Positions 23,977 to 34,450 of a stretch of DNA of 64,000 nt are shown here, piece by piece (position 1 is the first letter of the stretch; the number at the start of each line of letters is the position of its first letter). The notes beneath the pieces were generated by a model. The model was not told the DNA's origin. It ran no database searches and worked only from the letters and a program-made list of their open reading frames with translations. The stretch is taken from assembly GCF_000764305.2 (NCBI RefSeq), contig NW_025947197.1:1-64000 (forward strand), in the 5' to 3' direction. The position numbers and the translations under genes are program-made. Origin of the DNA: Hyalella azteca (taxonomy: Eukaryota > Arthropoda > Malacostraca > Amphipoda > Hyalellidae).

Positions 23977-24183
23977 CCATGTCGCACTCTGCGGGTGGTC
24001 ACATGGTGTGTAGTTACCTGCAGCTCAGCGGCTGCGAGAACTTCAAGGGCATGGCGTTGACAAGCCCCGTGGATGGGGTTGACCCTTTTGGTGTAGTCGA
24101 CGATTACTGCACCTCGCTGGACTCTACCCTTAATTTCTCCATACCCACCATCGTCATGGCTGCGGGGCTCGATGATGTGCCGG
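23977..24183 (+). CDS. Chlorophyllase-like alpha/beta-hydrolase, nucleophile exon
   Basis: This exon lies between an acceptor (gcgccag) and the donor g|gtgag and is phase 1 at both ends. It encodes the nucleophile elbow MSHSAGGH, with Ser at the position of the catalytic serine of chlorophyllase/dienelactone-hydrolase-fold enzymes, and then a FKGMALTSPVDGVDPFG block in which PVDG supplies the likely catalytic Asp. Codon use is GC-rich against AT-rich flanks, as in a real exon. The usual first Gly of GxSxG is Ser. The upstream half of the enzyme is not recognised in the window. Animal members of this family have no established substrate; ester hydrolysis is the expected chemistry. The next exon lies 5.2 kb downstream. 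Confidence 0.8.
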
Positions 24184-24966
24184 GTGAGATGGTGGCAGTC
24201 AATATTAATCTTATGTCCTATTATGCCGCTTTTGTGGTCGCCTGCTATTAATCTCATGTATGACGTTCCCTCAAATTTCGTTTGAATCAGACGCCGCAAT
24301 AAATGCATCATAGAATAATAATTATATGTAAAAGTGTATGAATGCAGACATCAACTGAATACTATAGTGTATGGTCCAGAGTACGTCATTCAATGATTGA
24401 ATCATGCACGATACGTTTCCATTTACCTCAATCACATAATACGAGTATATTCTTCTGTGGGGTAGACTCCTACGTCTCGGAATAATTTTCTCGACATGAA
24501 CCGGGACAACCGGTACGAGACGTGAAATCTTCAGGAAAAAATAACGGGACAGAGGATAAAATTTGTCCCGAAATAAGCGTATGAACCGGGACAATACTTG
24601 TATCATGGACTTTATTAAAACTTAGGTCCCGGTGATTCTAAAACGAAACGAGGCAGAAGAAATAAAACGAGACGTGACACAGCGAGACGAGACCTGTACT
24701 AAAATTCAAGGCAAAACAATATATTACTTAGAATACGGAAACAAAACGAACCATTCTGAACGAACAGTTAAAGAATACAAAGTTAACTCTTGAGTGTTGA
24801 TAGGCAGTTGCCAGCCATGGGCAGATTTGGTGATATTTGACTGCCAAACTGATTGGGCTGCTAATTTAGTGGGCAGAATTGATGATGTTTGGCTGAATAT
24901 TTAGTGAATTATGTTGTTGTTGATCTTTTAATCGCGCATGACGAGAAACATACAAGTTCATTACGC
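24184..24966. other. Intron sequence, nothing recognised
   Basis: This is the first part of the 5.2-kb intron between the nucleophile exon and the next exon. Open frames on both strands at 24250-24606 lack features. No element boundary was found. Confidence 0.5.
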
Positions 24967-24970
24967 TTAA

Positions 24971-25440
24971 GGGAGCGTCTCCATAAAAAACTTTTTTTTA
25001 CTCACGGACGGATCACATTGAAACTTGGTGCACATTTGAAAATCAGTAATATATGACTTTTTTTACGTGTAAATTTTCGAAAAAATGGCAGAAAACGTGG
25101 AATTCATAAAAACGAAAAAAGGGATTTTTATCAAAATCTCCTCATTCAATTAACGTGCTACAACATCGAGATAAATGTCTTTCGAGTTGTAAAAATCATA
25201 TCTAGTGATTCGTCTTAGCTTTTAAAAATTCTTATTTTTGTCCTGATTCAATTTTTGCCCCACCTTCTCCCCTTTTTGCAAAATATAATGCAAACTATAA
25301 CGAAATTACAAAAAAAGTTAAAACCATTCTCTAGATCTTTTTTGCAAATCGAATGGTATATCTCTCAATGCTGTAGCTTGAAAATCATAGGAGGAGGTAG
25401 ATTTTTAAGATGACCCATTTCAAAAATGTTAATTGTTCAG
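24971..25440. mobile_element. Fold-back MITE related to 3530-4095
   Basis: It is preceded by TTAA (24967-24970) and starts gggagcgtctcc. The interior shares gaaaacgtggaattca and the palindromic layout of the 3530-4095 element: the block around tgctacaacatcgagataa pairs with the region near 25345-25375. The right end is degraded. It lies inside the hydrolase intron. Confidence 0.55.
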
Positions 25441-25599
25441 GAGATCCAAATAAGTAAAATTTCAAAAAGGGCTCAAGAAAGAAACAAGTTTTTCTCTTTA
25501 TTTTAACTTTTGAGCATTATAATCCAATCATAGAATAGAATTATTTTTAGTTATATTTTTTGCTTGTTTTTTTTTCTGTTGAAGATCCTAAATATTATT

Positions 25600-25945
25600 T
25601 GGTACTCCATATCCCCAAACGCTTTTATTTGATTTTATTCTGGTATTAGGGCCATCGGGTTTGCCGATATGCCTTTACGTATCCATGCGAAAGAGGTCAA
25701 AATTCCTTCCTGGTTAAATACTTAGGGTCCAAATGGTCGCCTGAGGTTGCAGATATTTGTATGCACTCGCTTGAGTTATGTCTTCTCGACAAGATACCGG
25801 GACTCATTCTGTACGAAAGATACAAAGACGACATCCGTATCCTAAGTGAAGCAAGTAAAATGAATTTCACTCATTCCTCGAGCAACTTAATTCAATTCAT
25901 GAGTCAATCCAATATCCCATTAAAGAGAGCAGCATAGGGCTAAGA
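25600..25945 (+). pseudogene. Penelope-like reverse transcriptase fragment, plus strand
   Basis: An open frame from 25722 to about 25935 reads LGSKWSPEVADICMHSLE, then a segment ending YERYKDDIRIL (YKDD at 25821-25832). The order (GSxxSPxxAD, then a YxxDDxxxL box) is that of Penelope-like element reverse transcriptases. It is one arm of an inverted pair with 26705-27060. Only the palm region remains. Confidence 0.6.
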
Positions 25946-26704
25946 CCTCCAAATTAGTGGGGAAAAATGTTTTGCGGAATTATAAGATAAAATCATTGTG
26001 TTTGTTTAGTGGATAAGTGAGCTTGTCTTTTCTTTTCTGATTCGATCAAAATATATGTTATTTATTATTGTTTTCATTTATAGAGCGATGACACCATTTC
26101 GTTTTACTCGTCAGTCTCTCATGGATTTTTCTTTTTTCAAAGTAAGATTTTTCTTATAAGAAGTTTATCAATATTTTTAGGTCTTCGTTTTCTGAGTTTG
26201 ATTCTTCTAACCTTGATTTAATTAGGAATTCTTCCAGGTTTTCGTTTCTTTTGGAGAAGATTGTAGGCGGGGAAGGGAAGATAGGTTTAAGTTCAAAATA
26301 TTCATTCATTGTCAATTTTTGTTCAATGCGTTCCTCAGCTTATGGTTTGATATTACAGGGTGGTACTTCATTTTAAAGAAGAGCGAATGTTCCAGTTTTT
26401 TTTTACTTTTTCCTTTTTTTAGAACTTCCTTTAGTGGTTCCAGAAATTGTTATTTGCCATATCCTTGTTTTATAAGATGTTTATGAAACGGTAATACATT
26501 TTTTTAAGTGTGGGACATTGTTACAGTTTCGTTTATGTCGCAAGATGTTCCCCTTTAATAAAGCCTCTTAAACAGAAGCTAGGGTGGGCGCTAGAGGCGT
26601 TTAATTATATATTGGAATGTTTCAACCCGTTTTAAATAGGTTATTGTGTCCACTGTGACATTCTTCTCAAAGTTTTCATCTTTATATATCGTGAGATGAA
26701 AGAA
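25946..26704. other. Spacer between inverted Penelope-like arms
   Basis: T-rich sequence with no recognised coding block. It may be internal sequence of the element or unrelated intron DNA. Confidence 0.35.
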
Positions 26705-27060
26705 ATTAAGCTCCAGGCTGCTCGTCTCTATGGTGAATTTGATTTACTTGTGCATTGAATTCAGTTGCTAGAGGAATGAGTGAAATTTATATTCACTTGC
26801 TCCACTTAGAATGAGGATGTCGTCTCTGTATCTTTTGTACAGAACGAGTCCTGGTATCCTGTCGAGAAAACATCACTCAAGCGAATGCATAAAAACATCT
26901 GCAACCTCAGGCGAGCATTTGGACCCTAAGTATTTAACCTGCAAGGTATTTTGACCTCTTTCGCAAGGACACTGTTAAAACATAACGTAAAGGCATCTCG
27001 GCAAACCCGATGGCCCCAATACTGGAATAAAATCAAATAAAAGCATTTGGATCAAACGTT
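26705..27060 (-). pseudogene. Penelope-like reverse transcriptase fragment, minus strand
   Basis: Reverse complement of the 25.6-25.95 kb arm with many differences. On the minus strand it reads KCSPEVADVFMHSLE, a stop, then GLVLYKRYRDDILILSGAS, with YRDD at 26819-26830. It continues with remnants resembling LNSMHKxIKFTIE, the thumb-side pattern of Penelope-like enzymes. Stops break the frame. Confidence 0.65.
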
Positions 27061-27117
27061 AGGGTCAATCAAATAAAATCAAAAATAAACTAATCAAATG
27101 GTTAGTTTTCAGACCAC

Positions 27118-27500
27118 TTGTAAGCAAGTAATGAGCGTTGCGGCGATTGACGACTGGTTAGACGACATGGTTTAATCTTACTGGCGAACGCTACTGCTGC
27201 CACGTTTTTTTAAGTAAAAGCTATCTTCCTTCCTGTTTGACATAATTGTTAAGAAAATTTCGAATTTCCTCGGGTGAGGGTCAGAGATGATTTGATACAA
27301 GAACTCTCCATTGGAGTTCGCAGTAGTTTCTGCAATAAAATCGAAGATGCAGACCTTAAAATTTGAACGTGAGTACACGAAGAGCTATTTTAAATTTCAC
27401 AATAATCGATAAAATCTGGCAAAATACAAAAGAATAAGGCTCTTACCGAATCATCGGAAATACTAGGTTGCTTTTAAATTAGGTAATCAATGAATTCCAG
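27118..27500. repeat. Start of tandem unit A (also seen at 29.16 and 39.18 kb)
   Basis: 27300-27500 aligns with 39180-39390 at the start of unit B, sharing tttctgcaataaa and accgaatcatcggaaatact. 27118-27290 aligns with 29158-29300. So the left edge of unit A is itself internally duplicated and is split from its continuation by the sequence at 27.5-29.1 kb. Confidence 0.65.
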
Positions 27501-27720
27501 GTCGTTGTGCTGTGCTACGAAACAATGTACAACAAACTATGCGAAGTATTACTGCAGATATGCGTGCGTCACACCCCAGAAAAAACGACCCCCAAACGCC
27601 ACATAATTCCGAGGGACAGACGGATCCTTATGAGAAACGAGCGAGCTTGAACAACCAGGTAACGGCTGCCTCCGGAAATATAGAGAGGCAGAGGCTGGAA
27701 CATCTAAAGGTTAAAGTTAA

Positions 27721-27850
27721 GGGGACCGACCTAGCTAAAATTTTCAATTTTGACGTTTTTCGGTTTTTGTGCTCATCTGAAAGCTGGAATTCTGCTCTTT
27801 CCAATGGTACCACTGCCATCGCTGAACGCCAATATTTACGTTAATGACGT
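27721..27850. repeat. Third TTAA-ggggaccg repeat end
   Basis: TTAA (27717-27720) is followed directly by ggggaccgacc, matching the reverse complement of the right end of the 3530-4095 fold-back element. The remainder is diverged or truncated. Confidence 0.4.
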
Positions 27851-27967
27851 CTCTTTAAAGGGAAGCGGGTGGGAGAGTTCTTTAAGAAATTAGATATAAA
27901 TTAATTAGCTGCTGAAATCTTTGAATATAGTTTCTACTTGAGTTGTGCTGCAGTTACATGCTTAGTC

Positions 27968-28005
27968 CTGTCTCTTATACACATCTAGATGTGTATAAGA
28001 GACAG
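27968..28005. other. Nextera mate-pair junction adaptor (assembly artefact)
   Basis: CTGTCTCTTATACACATCT (27968-27986) is followed directly by its reverse complement AGATGTGTATAAGAGACAG (27987-28005). This is the duplicated Tn5 mosaic-end sequence formed when Nextera mate-pair fragments are circularised. It is not genomic. The two flanks were probably joined from a chimeric read. Confidence 0.97.
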
Positions 28006-28362
28006 TACTGCCATCTATATACGGCAATATTGACGCAGATGGCCCGCCTTTATTTGGGGGCGGGGGGTGGAGTTCCTTCAGTAAATAGACCAGAGAAAAT
28101 TACAGCGGCAAGACTACATATCTTGGTGTATCTGGCATCTGAGCTCAGTTACCTTCCTAACATTGTACGTGGAGGTGCGCTACAAGTTGCTGCTTGCATC
28201 CTTGAGTGGACTAAGCTACAGAAGCCTGTAGTTTGGTATCCATGCTACATTGAGTGCCTATTTCGAGGCGCGCGAGACTTTGTCGCGCCGTCCTGAAAAG
28301 TTCAACTTATGCAACTTATTGTCACGGAAAACCTATCTCCTCCTACAGTTTTCAAGCTACAG
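28006..28362 (+). pseudogene. Possible cyclin C-terminal-fold fragment
   Basis: The plus frame reads ILVYLASELSYLP, then QVAACILEWTKLQKPVVWYP, then a segment ending with LIVTENLSPPTVFKLQ, with one TGA near 28294. The spacing of YLxEL, AACIL, a Trp-Pro turn and a final polar helix resembles the second cyclin box, but no residue proves it. It begins right after the adaptor artefact and stops at the N base at 28363, so it may belong elsewhere in the genome. Confidence 0.3.
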
Positions 28363-28363
28363 N
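28363..28363. other. Single N base at a suspect join
   Basis: The cyclin-like frame ends here and a LINE fragment begins just after, as would be seen at a collapsed gap. Confidence 0.6.
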
Positions 28364-28369
28364 AGGTAG

Positions 28370-28994
28370 ACGACAGATGGGGTGGATCTGGCGGACGTTC
28401 AGAACGAGAGAAGCGGAACCGATGATCACACTCTTCAGAGCCCTTGTAATACCTATCCATTAATACTGCTGCCAGCTCTGGACTCCGTTCACACTATGCG
28501 CAATACGGCAAATGGAAGGAGTCCAACGAACCTTTACTTCCAGGATCAGAGGGATGGAGAATTTTAACTACTGGGAGAGGTTACAGCGACTGAATCTGTA
28601 CTCACTGCAGAGGAGACGGGAGAGGTATGTCATTCTGAACACATGGAAAATGATAACCGGAATGGTGCCAAACTTCGAGAGCGAGACCTTCAGGATTCAG
28701 ACATATCACAACGAGAGAAGGGGGAGACTGTGCAAGATCCCTCCCCTGCGTAACAGATCCGCAGTCAGATTTCAATCCCTGCGGGAAGGATCGCTTTCCG
28801 TGGGAGGGCCAAGGCTGTTCAACGCCCTACCAAGGGATCTAAGAGAGGGGGAGTCCACCCTGGAGACCTTCAAGAGACAACTAGACGTGTTCCTGAGCAC
28901 AATCCTAGATCGACCTCCCCTGCAACACTACCAGGAGAAGCAAGCAACAGGCAACGTGCATCAGGTGGCCCAAATGAGGGCGGATGAACGATAA
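28370..28994 (+). pseudogene. LINE reverse transcriptase C-terminal fragment
   Basis: A plus-strand frame, interrupted near 28463 and restored to a stop at 28994, contains MITLFRALVIPIH, YCCQLWTPF, MEGVQRTFTSRIRGM, LNLYSLQRRRERYVILNTWK and, near the end, GGPRLFNALPRDLREG. This is the thumb and C-terminal tail of Jockey/CR1-group LINE polymerases. It is a different family from the element at 55.5-58.4 kb. The catalytic palm is missing. Confidence 0.75.
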
Positions 28995-29367
28995 TCAGAG
29001 GCGGCGATCCATCGTTGCCTGGGACTGCTATGTCCCAAACAAATACTAAGGATACTAAGGATACTACAGCACCGCGACCTGCGAACTTGATATAAACCTA
29101 GCCGTCAACATTTCTCAACGAGGATTAAGGGTCTGAACCGTTCGGTAATGAGACACCTCAAGTAACGAGCTTTGCGACAATTAACGACTGGCCAGAGATG
29201 GTTTCACTTCAACGTGAACGCTATTATACAATGCTCCCATGCTCTTTTAAAAGTAAAAATTATCTTCCTTCCCGTTAGATAAAATTATTTTTCAACCCCG
29301 TTGCTCAGTAAATGTTTTTAGCTCCTCTTGTCATGTGTCCACATTGTTTTTTTTTTTTTGGTTAAAG

Positions 29368-29515
29368 GGAGCAACTTGACAAGCACAACATGCGCGCCGG
29401 CAGACATGAGCAACATGCGCTTCTACAGAGCACTCGATCCCGACAGCCCCCGCTGGTTCCTCAATGCCACCGAGTTTGGCCACTTCGACTACTGCAACCT
29501 TCTCTTCCAGGTAGG
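29368..29515 (+). CDS. Chlorophyllase-like hydrolase, histidine exon
   Basis: The acceptor (ttaaag) gives phase 1, matching the exon ending at 24183. The product runs GSNLTSTTCAPADMSNMRFY, then a WFLNATEFGHFDYCNLLFQ block. CAP and FY are conserved in chlorophyllases and GHFD supplies the likely catalytic His. Two donors overlap: CAG|GTAGGG after 29510 and GG|GTGATG after 29515. Only the second leaves the phase needed to read into the exon at 31058 (giving FQVGPHMAAR), so it is chosen here. The donor region is the first unit of a minisatellite. Confidence 0.8.
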
Positions 29516-29712
29516 GTGATGTGTGCAACCTACTCTTCCAGGTAGAGGGACGTATGCAACCTACTCTTCCAGGTAGGGTGATGTATGCAACCTACTCTTC
29601 CAGGTAGGATGAAGTGTGCAGCCTATTAGATATATTCCAGATAGGGTACAGTGTGCAACCTGCTCGGTGTGGAAAGATATCTGCATCCTACTCTTCGAGG
29701 GGGGTGATCTTC
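29493..29712 (+). repeat. 31-bp minisatellite built from the splice-donor region
   Basis: Units of about 31 bp repeat gcaacctactcttccag followed by gtagggtgatgtat. The first unit is the end of the exon itself. About seven increasingly diverged units follow, and each early one carries both donor motifs (CAG|GTAGGG and GG|GTGATG) as well as a pyrimidine-rich CAG that could act as an acceptor. The paralogous array at 39764-40040 has about nine units. Confidence 0.85.
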
Positions 29713-31057
29713 GAGTAAGTTGCAAATCACGGTTGAGATTTAATCACATTTCATTCGTAGGGTTTTCCCTCGCCTTCACCGCCGATCTGCGTTTCATGGG
29801 AAAGTATTTGATGCCGACGGGTTAGTTTCAATATAATTTTCGGCTAACGCATTACAGAAAACATTCGTGGCCATTGAGAACTGAAGGTTGAGAGCCAATC
29901 TACCAATCCCATGCAGCAAAAGATACACTGGCGTAATTTAGTCAATTTCTAACGTTTTGGCATAGCATTGTCTACAAACTCTAAGATCATTCGAGTAGAT
30001 CATTCGAGTAGTCTAAAGATCATTCGAGTAGTATTATTTAAATTTAACATTCTGTTCTTTTTATCATACGAAGTAGTTTAGACGATTTATTGTACGAAAA
30101 GAAGTTCATTAACGTGAATGTAATCAAACTTGAAATTCATAGATGCTAAAGTGTTGTGTTACGGACCATTTCGTGCTTTACAACGCAACCTATTGTCTGT
30201 GGCAGGATTAATTGAATATGCGTGCATCCAGTGTTCATTTTCGCTTTATATTCCCAGAATTCACGGTTCCTGGAAAGAAACCGGTACAAATACAAAAAAT
30301 TATTCAAAGTAAAAAGGTTATTAAATTTAAAAACAATATTCGAAAATATTCAAGTAATTGCAAAGGATTTCTATAAACAGCAAAGAAATGTTCGAACATG
30401 AAAACTAGGCTCACCAAAATACGTTCAGATCTTAGTTTGGTCTTTACTCCGCTGCGGACAGATGACGAATGAACGAAAAAGTTTCTCAAGGCCACAGAAT
30501 TAAGATGGTATCCTATAAGGTAACTTGCATTCACAACATGTTGCAATTGTGCAAGTTAAGATAAACAACGAAACGCTGAACTACACGCACGACGAGAGCT
30601 ACGGCGCTGAAAATTTATGGTATCACTATATTTCTTCGAGAAAAAGAGACCTTTCCGCGAGTCGAGGATCAAAGTGCAAAAAAAATTGTGTGGGTAGCTT
30701 AGGGAAGAGACCTTAGACTTGATATAAATCTAGCTCTCTGATCCTGAACACATAATTTTTGCACCTACAGAAATTGTGATAGTGTAAGCGGGTTCCCGTT
30801 GCTAACATTTCATCTGCCTGTTAATTTTCGGGTTTTAGTTAGTTGTCACTTTTATTTCCATGTTGTTGTACATATATTTTGTATACCATGTTCTTCATTA
30901 TCTCAAACGTTTTCGACTGGCGATAATTTATTTTCTACTTTGCATTTTTTGTCCCCTGCTCTCTCACTATCTTTCTAGTGTTCTACTGTCGGTTCTCTTT
31001 TCTTTTGATCCACATGCAACACTATTTCCTGCTATATGATAATAACCTCACTCCCAG
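29713..31057. other. Intron of the hydrolase gene
   Basis: At 29761-29820 there is a GC-richer, exon-like block between an AG and a GT (cgtag ... gacgg|gttag), conserved in unit B at about 40090-40150. Its phase does not fit between the flanking exons and it would introduce a stop, so it is not called as an exon. No gene was seen in the rest. Confidence 0.5.
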
Positions 31058-31194
31058 ACCTCACATGGCTGCCCGTCTTGCGCAGGAAGCGGCTGCGGTA
31101 TCGCACTTCTGCGCCACCAACCGGGAGGCTGGCCTCCTTGAGTTCAGCAAGTACCGCAGCTTCGTGCCCGGCACCGCCGTCGCTTTCTTCTTCA
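31058..31194 (+). CDS. Chlorophyllase-like hydrolase, penultimate exon
   Basis: The acceptor ctcccag and donor a|gtaagt fit phases 2 and 1. The product runs PHMAARLAQEAAAVSHFCAT, then a segment ending FVPGTAVAFFF. This matches the last helices of the chlorophyllase fold (a CxxN segment, then FVxGxxVAF). Coding composition is clear against the AT-rich intron. Confidence 0.8.
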
Positions 31195-31528
31195 GTAAGT
31201 CTTCTTCAATAAAACTTGCAATAATATTTCGTACCTTCTCAATAATATAATCATTCACATAAATTGAAGTGCAAAACGTTGCAGGTAGTAACTATTTTAT
31301 GCAAATCGTTCCGATGCCTCGCTGTTTACACTCTGCTCTCGTATTGCTTGCCTAATGCCTGAAATTTATGATGGTGAAATTATTCCAGTGTTTTGGTTAC
31401 TCGATCATGCAACTCGCCTACTAATTAAAACGTTTAGAACATCACAATATTAACAAAGTTATACGGGTTACTATGATTGTCACAAAAAAGCGAATACTAT
31501 ATTTGTATATTTCATTATTATACCTCAG

Positions 31529-31686
31529 GTCTCCTGGAGGATGACTGCCAGACGTATCTGCCGTACCTGCAAGACACGTCCGCAATGCCTGTCGCGGTCG
31601 TGGGAGAATACGTCAACCAGGAGGAGGCCACGGGCCGGTGTCCAAGGGGTTACTGCTCCAGAGTCCCATCTGTGGATCAGAACTAA
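31529..31686 (+). CDS. Chlorophyllase-like hydrolase, last exon
   Basis: The acceptor tacctcag joins phase 1 from the previous exon. The product starts SLLEDDCQTYLPYLQDTS and ends CPRGYCSRVPSVDQN with TAA at 31684-31686. An AATAAA-like signal (caaataaag) follows at about 31700. Three cysteines near the end suggest a secreted, disulfide-bonded product, an inference since the N-terminus is not visible. The same exon recurs at 40755 and 50031 with the same length. Confidence 0.8.
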
Positions 31687-33589
31687 GGACATCATCATGC
31701 AAATAAAGCAATGATTCTGAGGAAAATGAGACATCAGTCATAAATACGCAGCAAAGCAAGACAACATCACGAAAGCAATGAATAAAATTGAACAATATGA
31801 GGCACCAATTATACTTGAAAATCCAAAATAGAAGAGCAGAGTTTTCTATAATGCATTCCTTCGCCTATCTTTACTATATTTTCGTTAAAATTAAATCCAC
31901 GCGTAAAGGAGTAACAGTCTGAAATTCTGAATAATAATAACAATTATGGATTCATGAACTGTGGCCATTAAGATAAAAATATGTAATCCTTGTACTAAAA
32001 CTTAACATGAAGGGAAATTTTGCATGCCAATGTTCCTGAAGCATGCGACTTTATTTTTGAGATTTGCACGGCTTTTGTTTTATCTCTACTGATCAGTTTC
32101 CAATGCACACCTCAATCAGACTTGCTGTGGTGGAAAAAAAACGAAAAACCCCACACGTGCAGTGCAATTTTCTTGAATTAAAGCAATATATGTCAGATTT
32201 CATTTTTAATTACATCGTTTCATTTACAATCTTCCGTTGTTATTTTGTGACTGGAGGGCCTTGGAGCCACCCCACAAGCCACTCTGGTAAGTCTAGTTCG
32301 CGGACTATAAAAACCTCGGTCCGAGCGGATGAGCGCGCCACTAGCTTCGGAGGTGTCTCGTAGGTAAGACGTAAGATTAACTGCTGTGTGCGAGGATATC
32401 GTTTGTAGTGCTAAGGCATCTCGGTGCAGCAATACAATTGTGCTGTGATCACTGGCTCACAGGTCATGGGCTTAAACTCTAGACAAGTTAAAAGCGAAAA
32501 AAAATTTTACACGTTGACTTTGAAGTGGTACATATGCGTACCACAGGTGTATTTCTGCGAACGTATATATAGAGGTCCATATATGGCAAATTTAAATTAT
32601 TTCGACAGTTTTTTCTGAATAATTTTTTCCGCAATATTTTCGATTTATTAACAAATGTTACACATTATTACCGTAATAATAATAATTATTATATATTATG
32701 TAATTATAATAATGATTATATACTAAGTAATTATTATTACTTAGGATCAATGAAAAATCAATAACTTTCATCACTGTGGCAAACAAATAAAAAAATGCCG
32801 TTTTCAGCAAAAGGAACACTCAAGAACTGCAGTTGAAACCATGTCACTAAAATTCGAAACATTTTAAACTAGTATTGAAAATATCAGGGTTTGGGAACAA
32901 GAGGCTGGAAAATGTTACAATAGACATTAAAGAATTCATACGTAGTTTTATTTGGCAAGAGATACGTTTATCCTTCCTCTGAGGAATTTTGGTAATCTTT
33001 AGCAACCACAAATGAAAGTGCGTGAGCTGTCTTCGTGTATGCAGATCGCAAGAAAAAAGCTACCGTTAATTGTGCCTGCGCCAACTGGTCCGAAAATCTT
33101 CCGTCGATGAGGGGGATATCCTTGTTGAAGGACTGAAATGAGTTCTGAAACACTACGGTCAATGAATGACTGTTCCACTGGCGACGGTGATGTAGCGTAG
33201 ATACAAATCTGTTAATAATACCTAATAGCTTCAACTCTCATTTCCACACGCAGATACAGGAAAAGACTGATAGGCTATATCTTTTACAGGCTTTGTAAAA
33301 AGTATAACACAGGCTATATTATAAAGCATTGTACATGAATTTGTGCTCAGATTGTAAATAGTGGTCGAAAAAAAAACGAGATATAGATAGAAATATATCC
33401 GAGGAATGAATAGAAATTGTGAATAGTAAAAGCTAAAAAATTCAACTTGAGGGTTATTTCGCGAGTAGCATGACAATTATGGGCAAATTTGAAATGAATT
33501 CTAACCAAAAATGCCTCATAATTACGAAAATTCAAAATATGCAAGTCGCCGTAGAAAATTTTTTAAAACCAGGTTGAGTGTCAACGTAG

Positions 33590-33698
33590 GAAAAGAAAGC
33601 CAGCGTTGCAGTCTGGTACTGACGAGCTAACACCCTCAGCAGCGGTGGACGCGTACAGCGTAATATTCAGGCCATATTACCACCCACTGCTGTCCTAA
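33590..33698 (+). CDS. Candidate conserved terminal exon, unknown product
   Basis: After an AG at 33588-33589 the frame runs RKRKPALQSGTDELTPSAAV, then DAYSVIFRPYYHPLLS and TAA. The same frame, length and stop are kept at 41959-42061 and 52885-52993 with a few amino-acid changes, while flanking bases drift more. It lies about 1.9 kb past the hydrolase stop in A. It may be an alternative 3' end or another gene. The family was not recognised. Confidence 0.4.
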
Positions 33699-34337
33699 TA
33701 AGTAAGTGGTTAAATTTTTGTAATATGAGAGAATAATTTGACGTAATTGCATAATTAATATATTACTTGTTGTAACCATGAAAGTCCTCTCCCTCGGGCG
33801 TGCGCTCATCGAGCCTCCACCTCAAACCCAGCCGAATACATGGCCATGTTTTTGGCCGAAGACCTAATGGCGGGAAGTAATAAAGTACGACTATTTGTTG
33901 GTATATATTATTGTCATGTGATGCCCACTGTGACACTTGAGGGAGATCCGGGGGAAAGGCTAATACTTAATTAAGGAGCTACTATAATTTGTTAGTGAGT
34001 TTTTTTTTACTTCGTGAAAATGTTTACTGTCGAACATAAGGTAATTTCATCACTACAGCAAAATGAATTGGTCACACTGCTTAAATACTTACACACTTAT
34101 CGGCACATATCACGATTATTATTATTATATTATTACACGATTCAGCTTTAGGACACGCCTAATTGGGTAAGGATGGCCCATACAAGGGGCAAAAAGTGAA
34201 TCGGTTTTTGGGCAAAGAAGCACTAAATCTCACCAGCTACTGTTTAGTTTTGAATATACAGTATTTGTTCAAAACATTTGTATAATAATAATCAAGGGAA
34301 GAATCGACACTACCGTCCAGACTTTGACGGTGAAACA

Positions 34338-34450
34338 AGAATAACTATATCTCTCAAAGAACTATATCTCTCAAAGAATAACTATATCTCTCAAAGAACT
34401 ATATCTCTCAAAGAATAACTATATCTCTCAAAGAATAACTATATCTCTCT
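34338..34450. repeat. Minisatellite, actatatctctcaaaga units
   Basis: Alternating units of about 16 and 20 bases repeat actatatctctcaaaga six to seven times. Units B and C have one copy at the equivalent position (near 42630 and 53690), so the expansion is specific to unit A. Confidence 0.8.

Noticed and set aside
27943..28296. Open frame of 117 codons across the adaptor
   Set aside because: Its first part is translated adaptor sequence; only the part after 28006 can be biological.
29761..29820. Exon-like 60-bp block in the hydrolase intron
   Set aside because: Its phase does not fit the flanking exons and it would bring in a stop, although it is conserved in unit B.
32968..33234. Minus-strand frame of 88 codons partly shared with unit C
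   Set aside because: A one-base length difference breaks the shared frame, so there is no sign of coding constraint on this strand.
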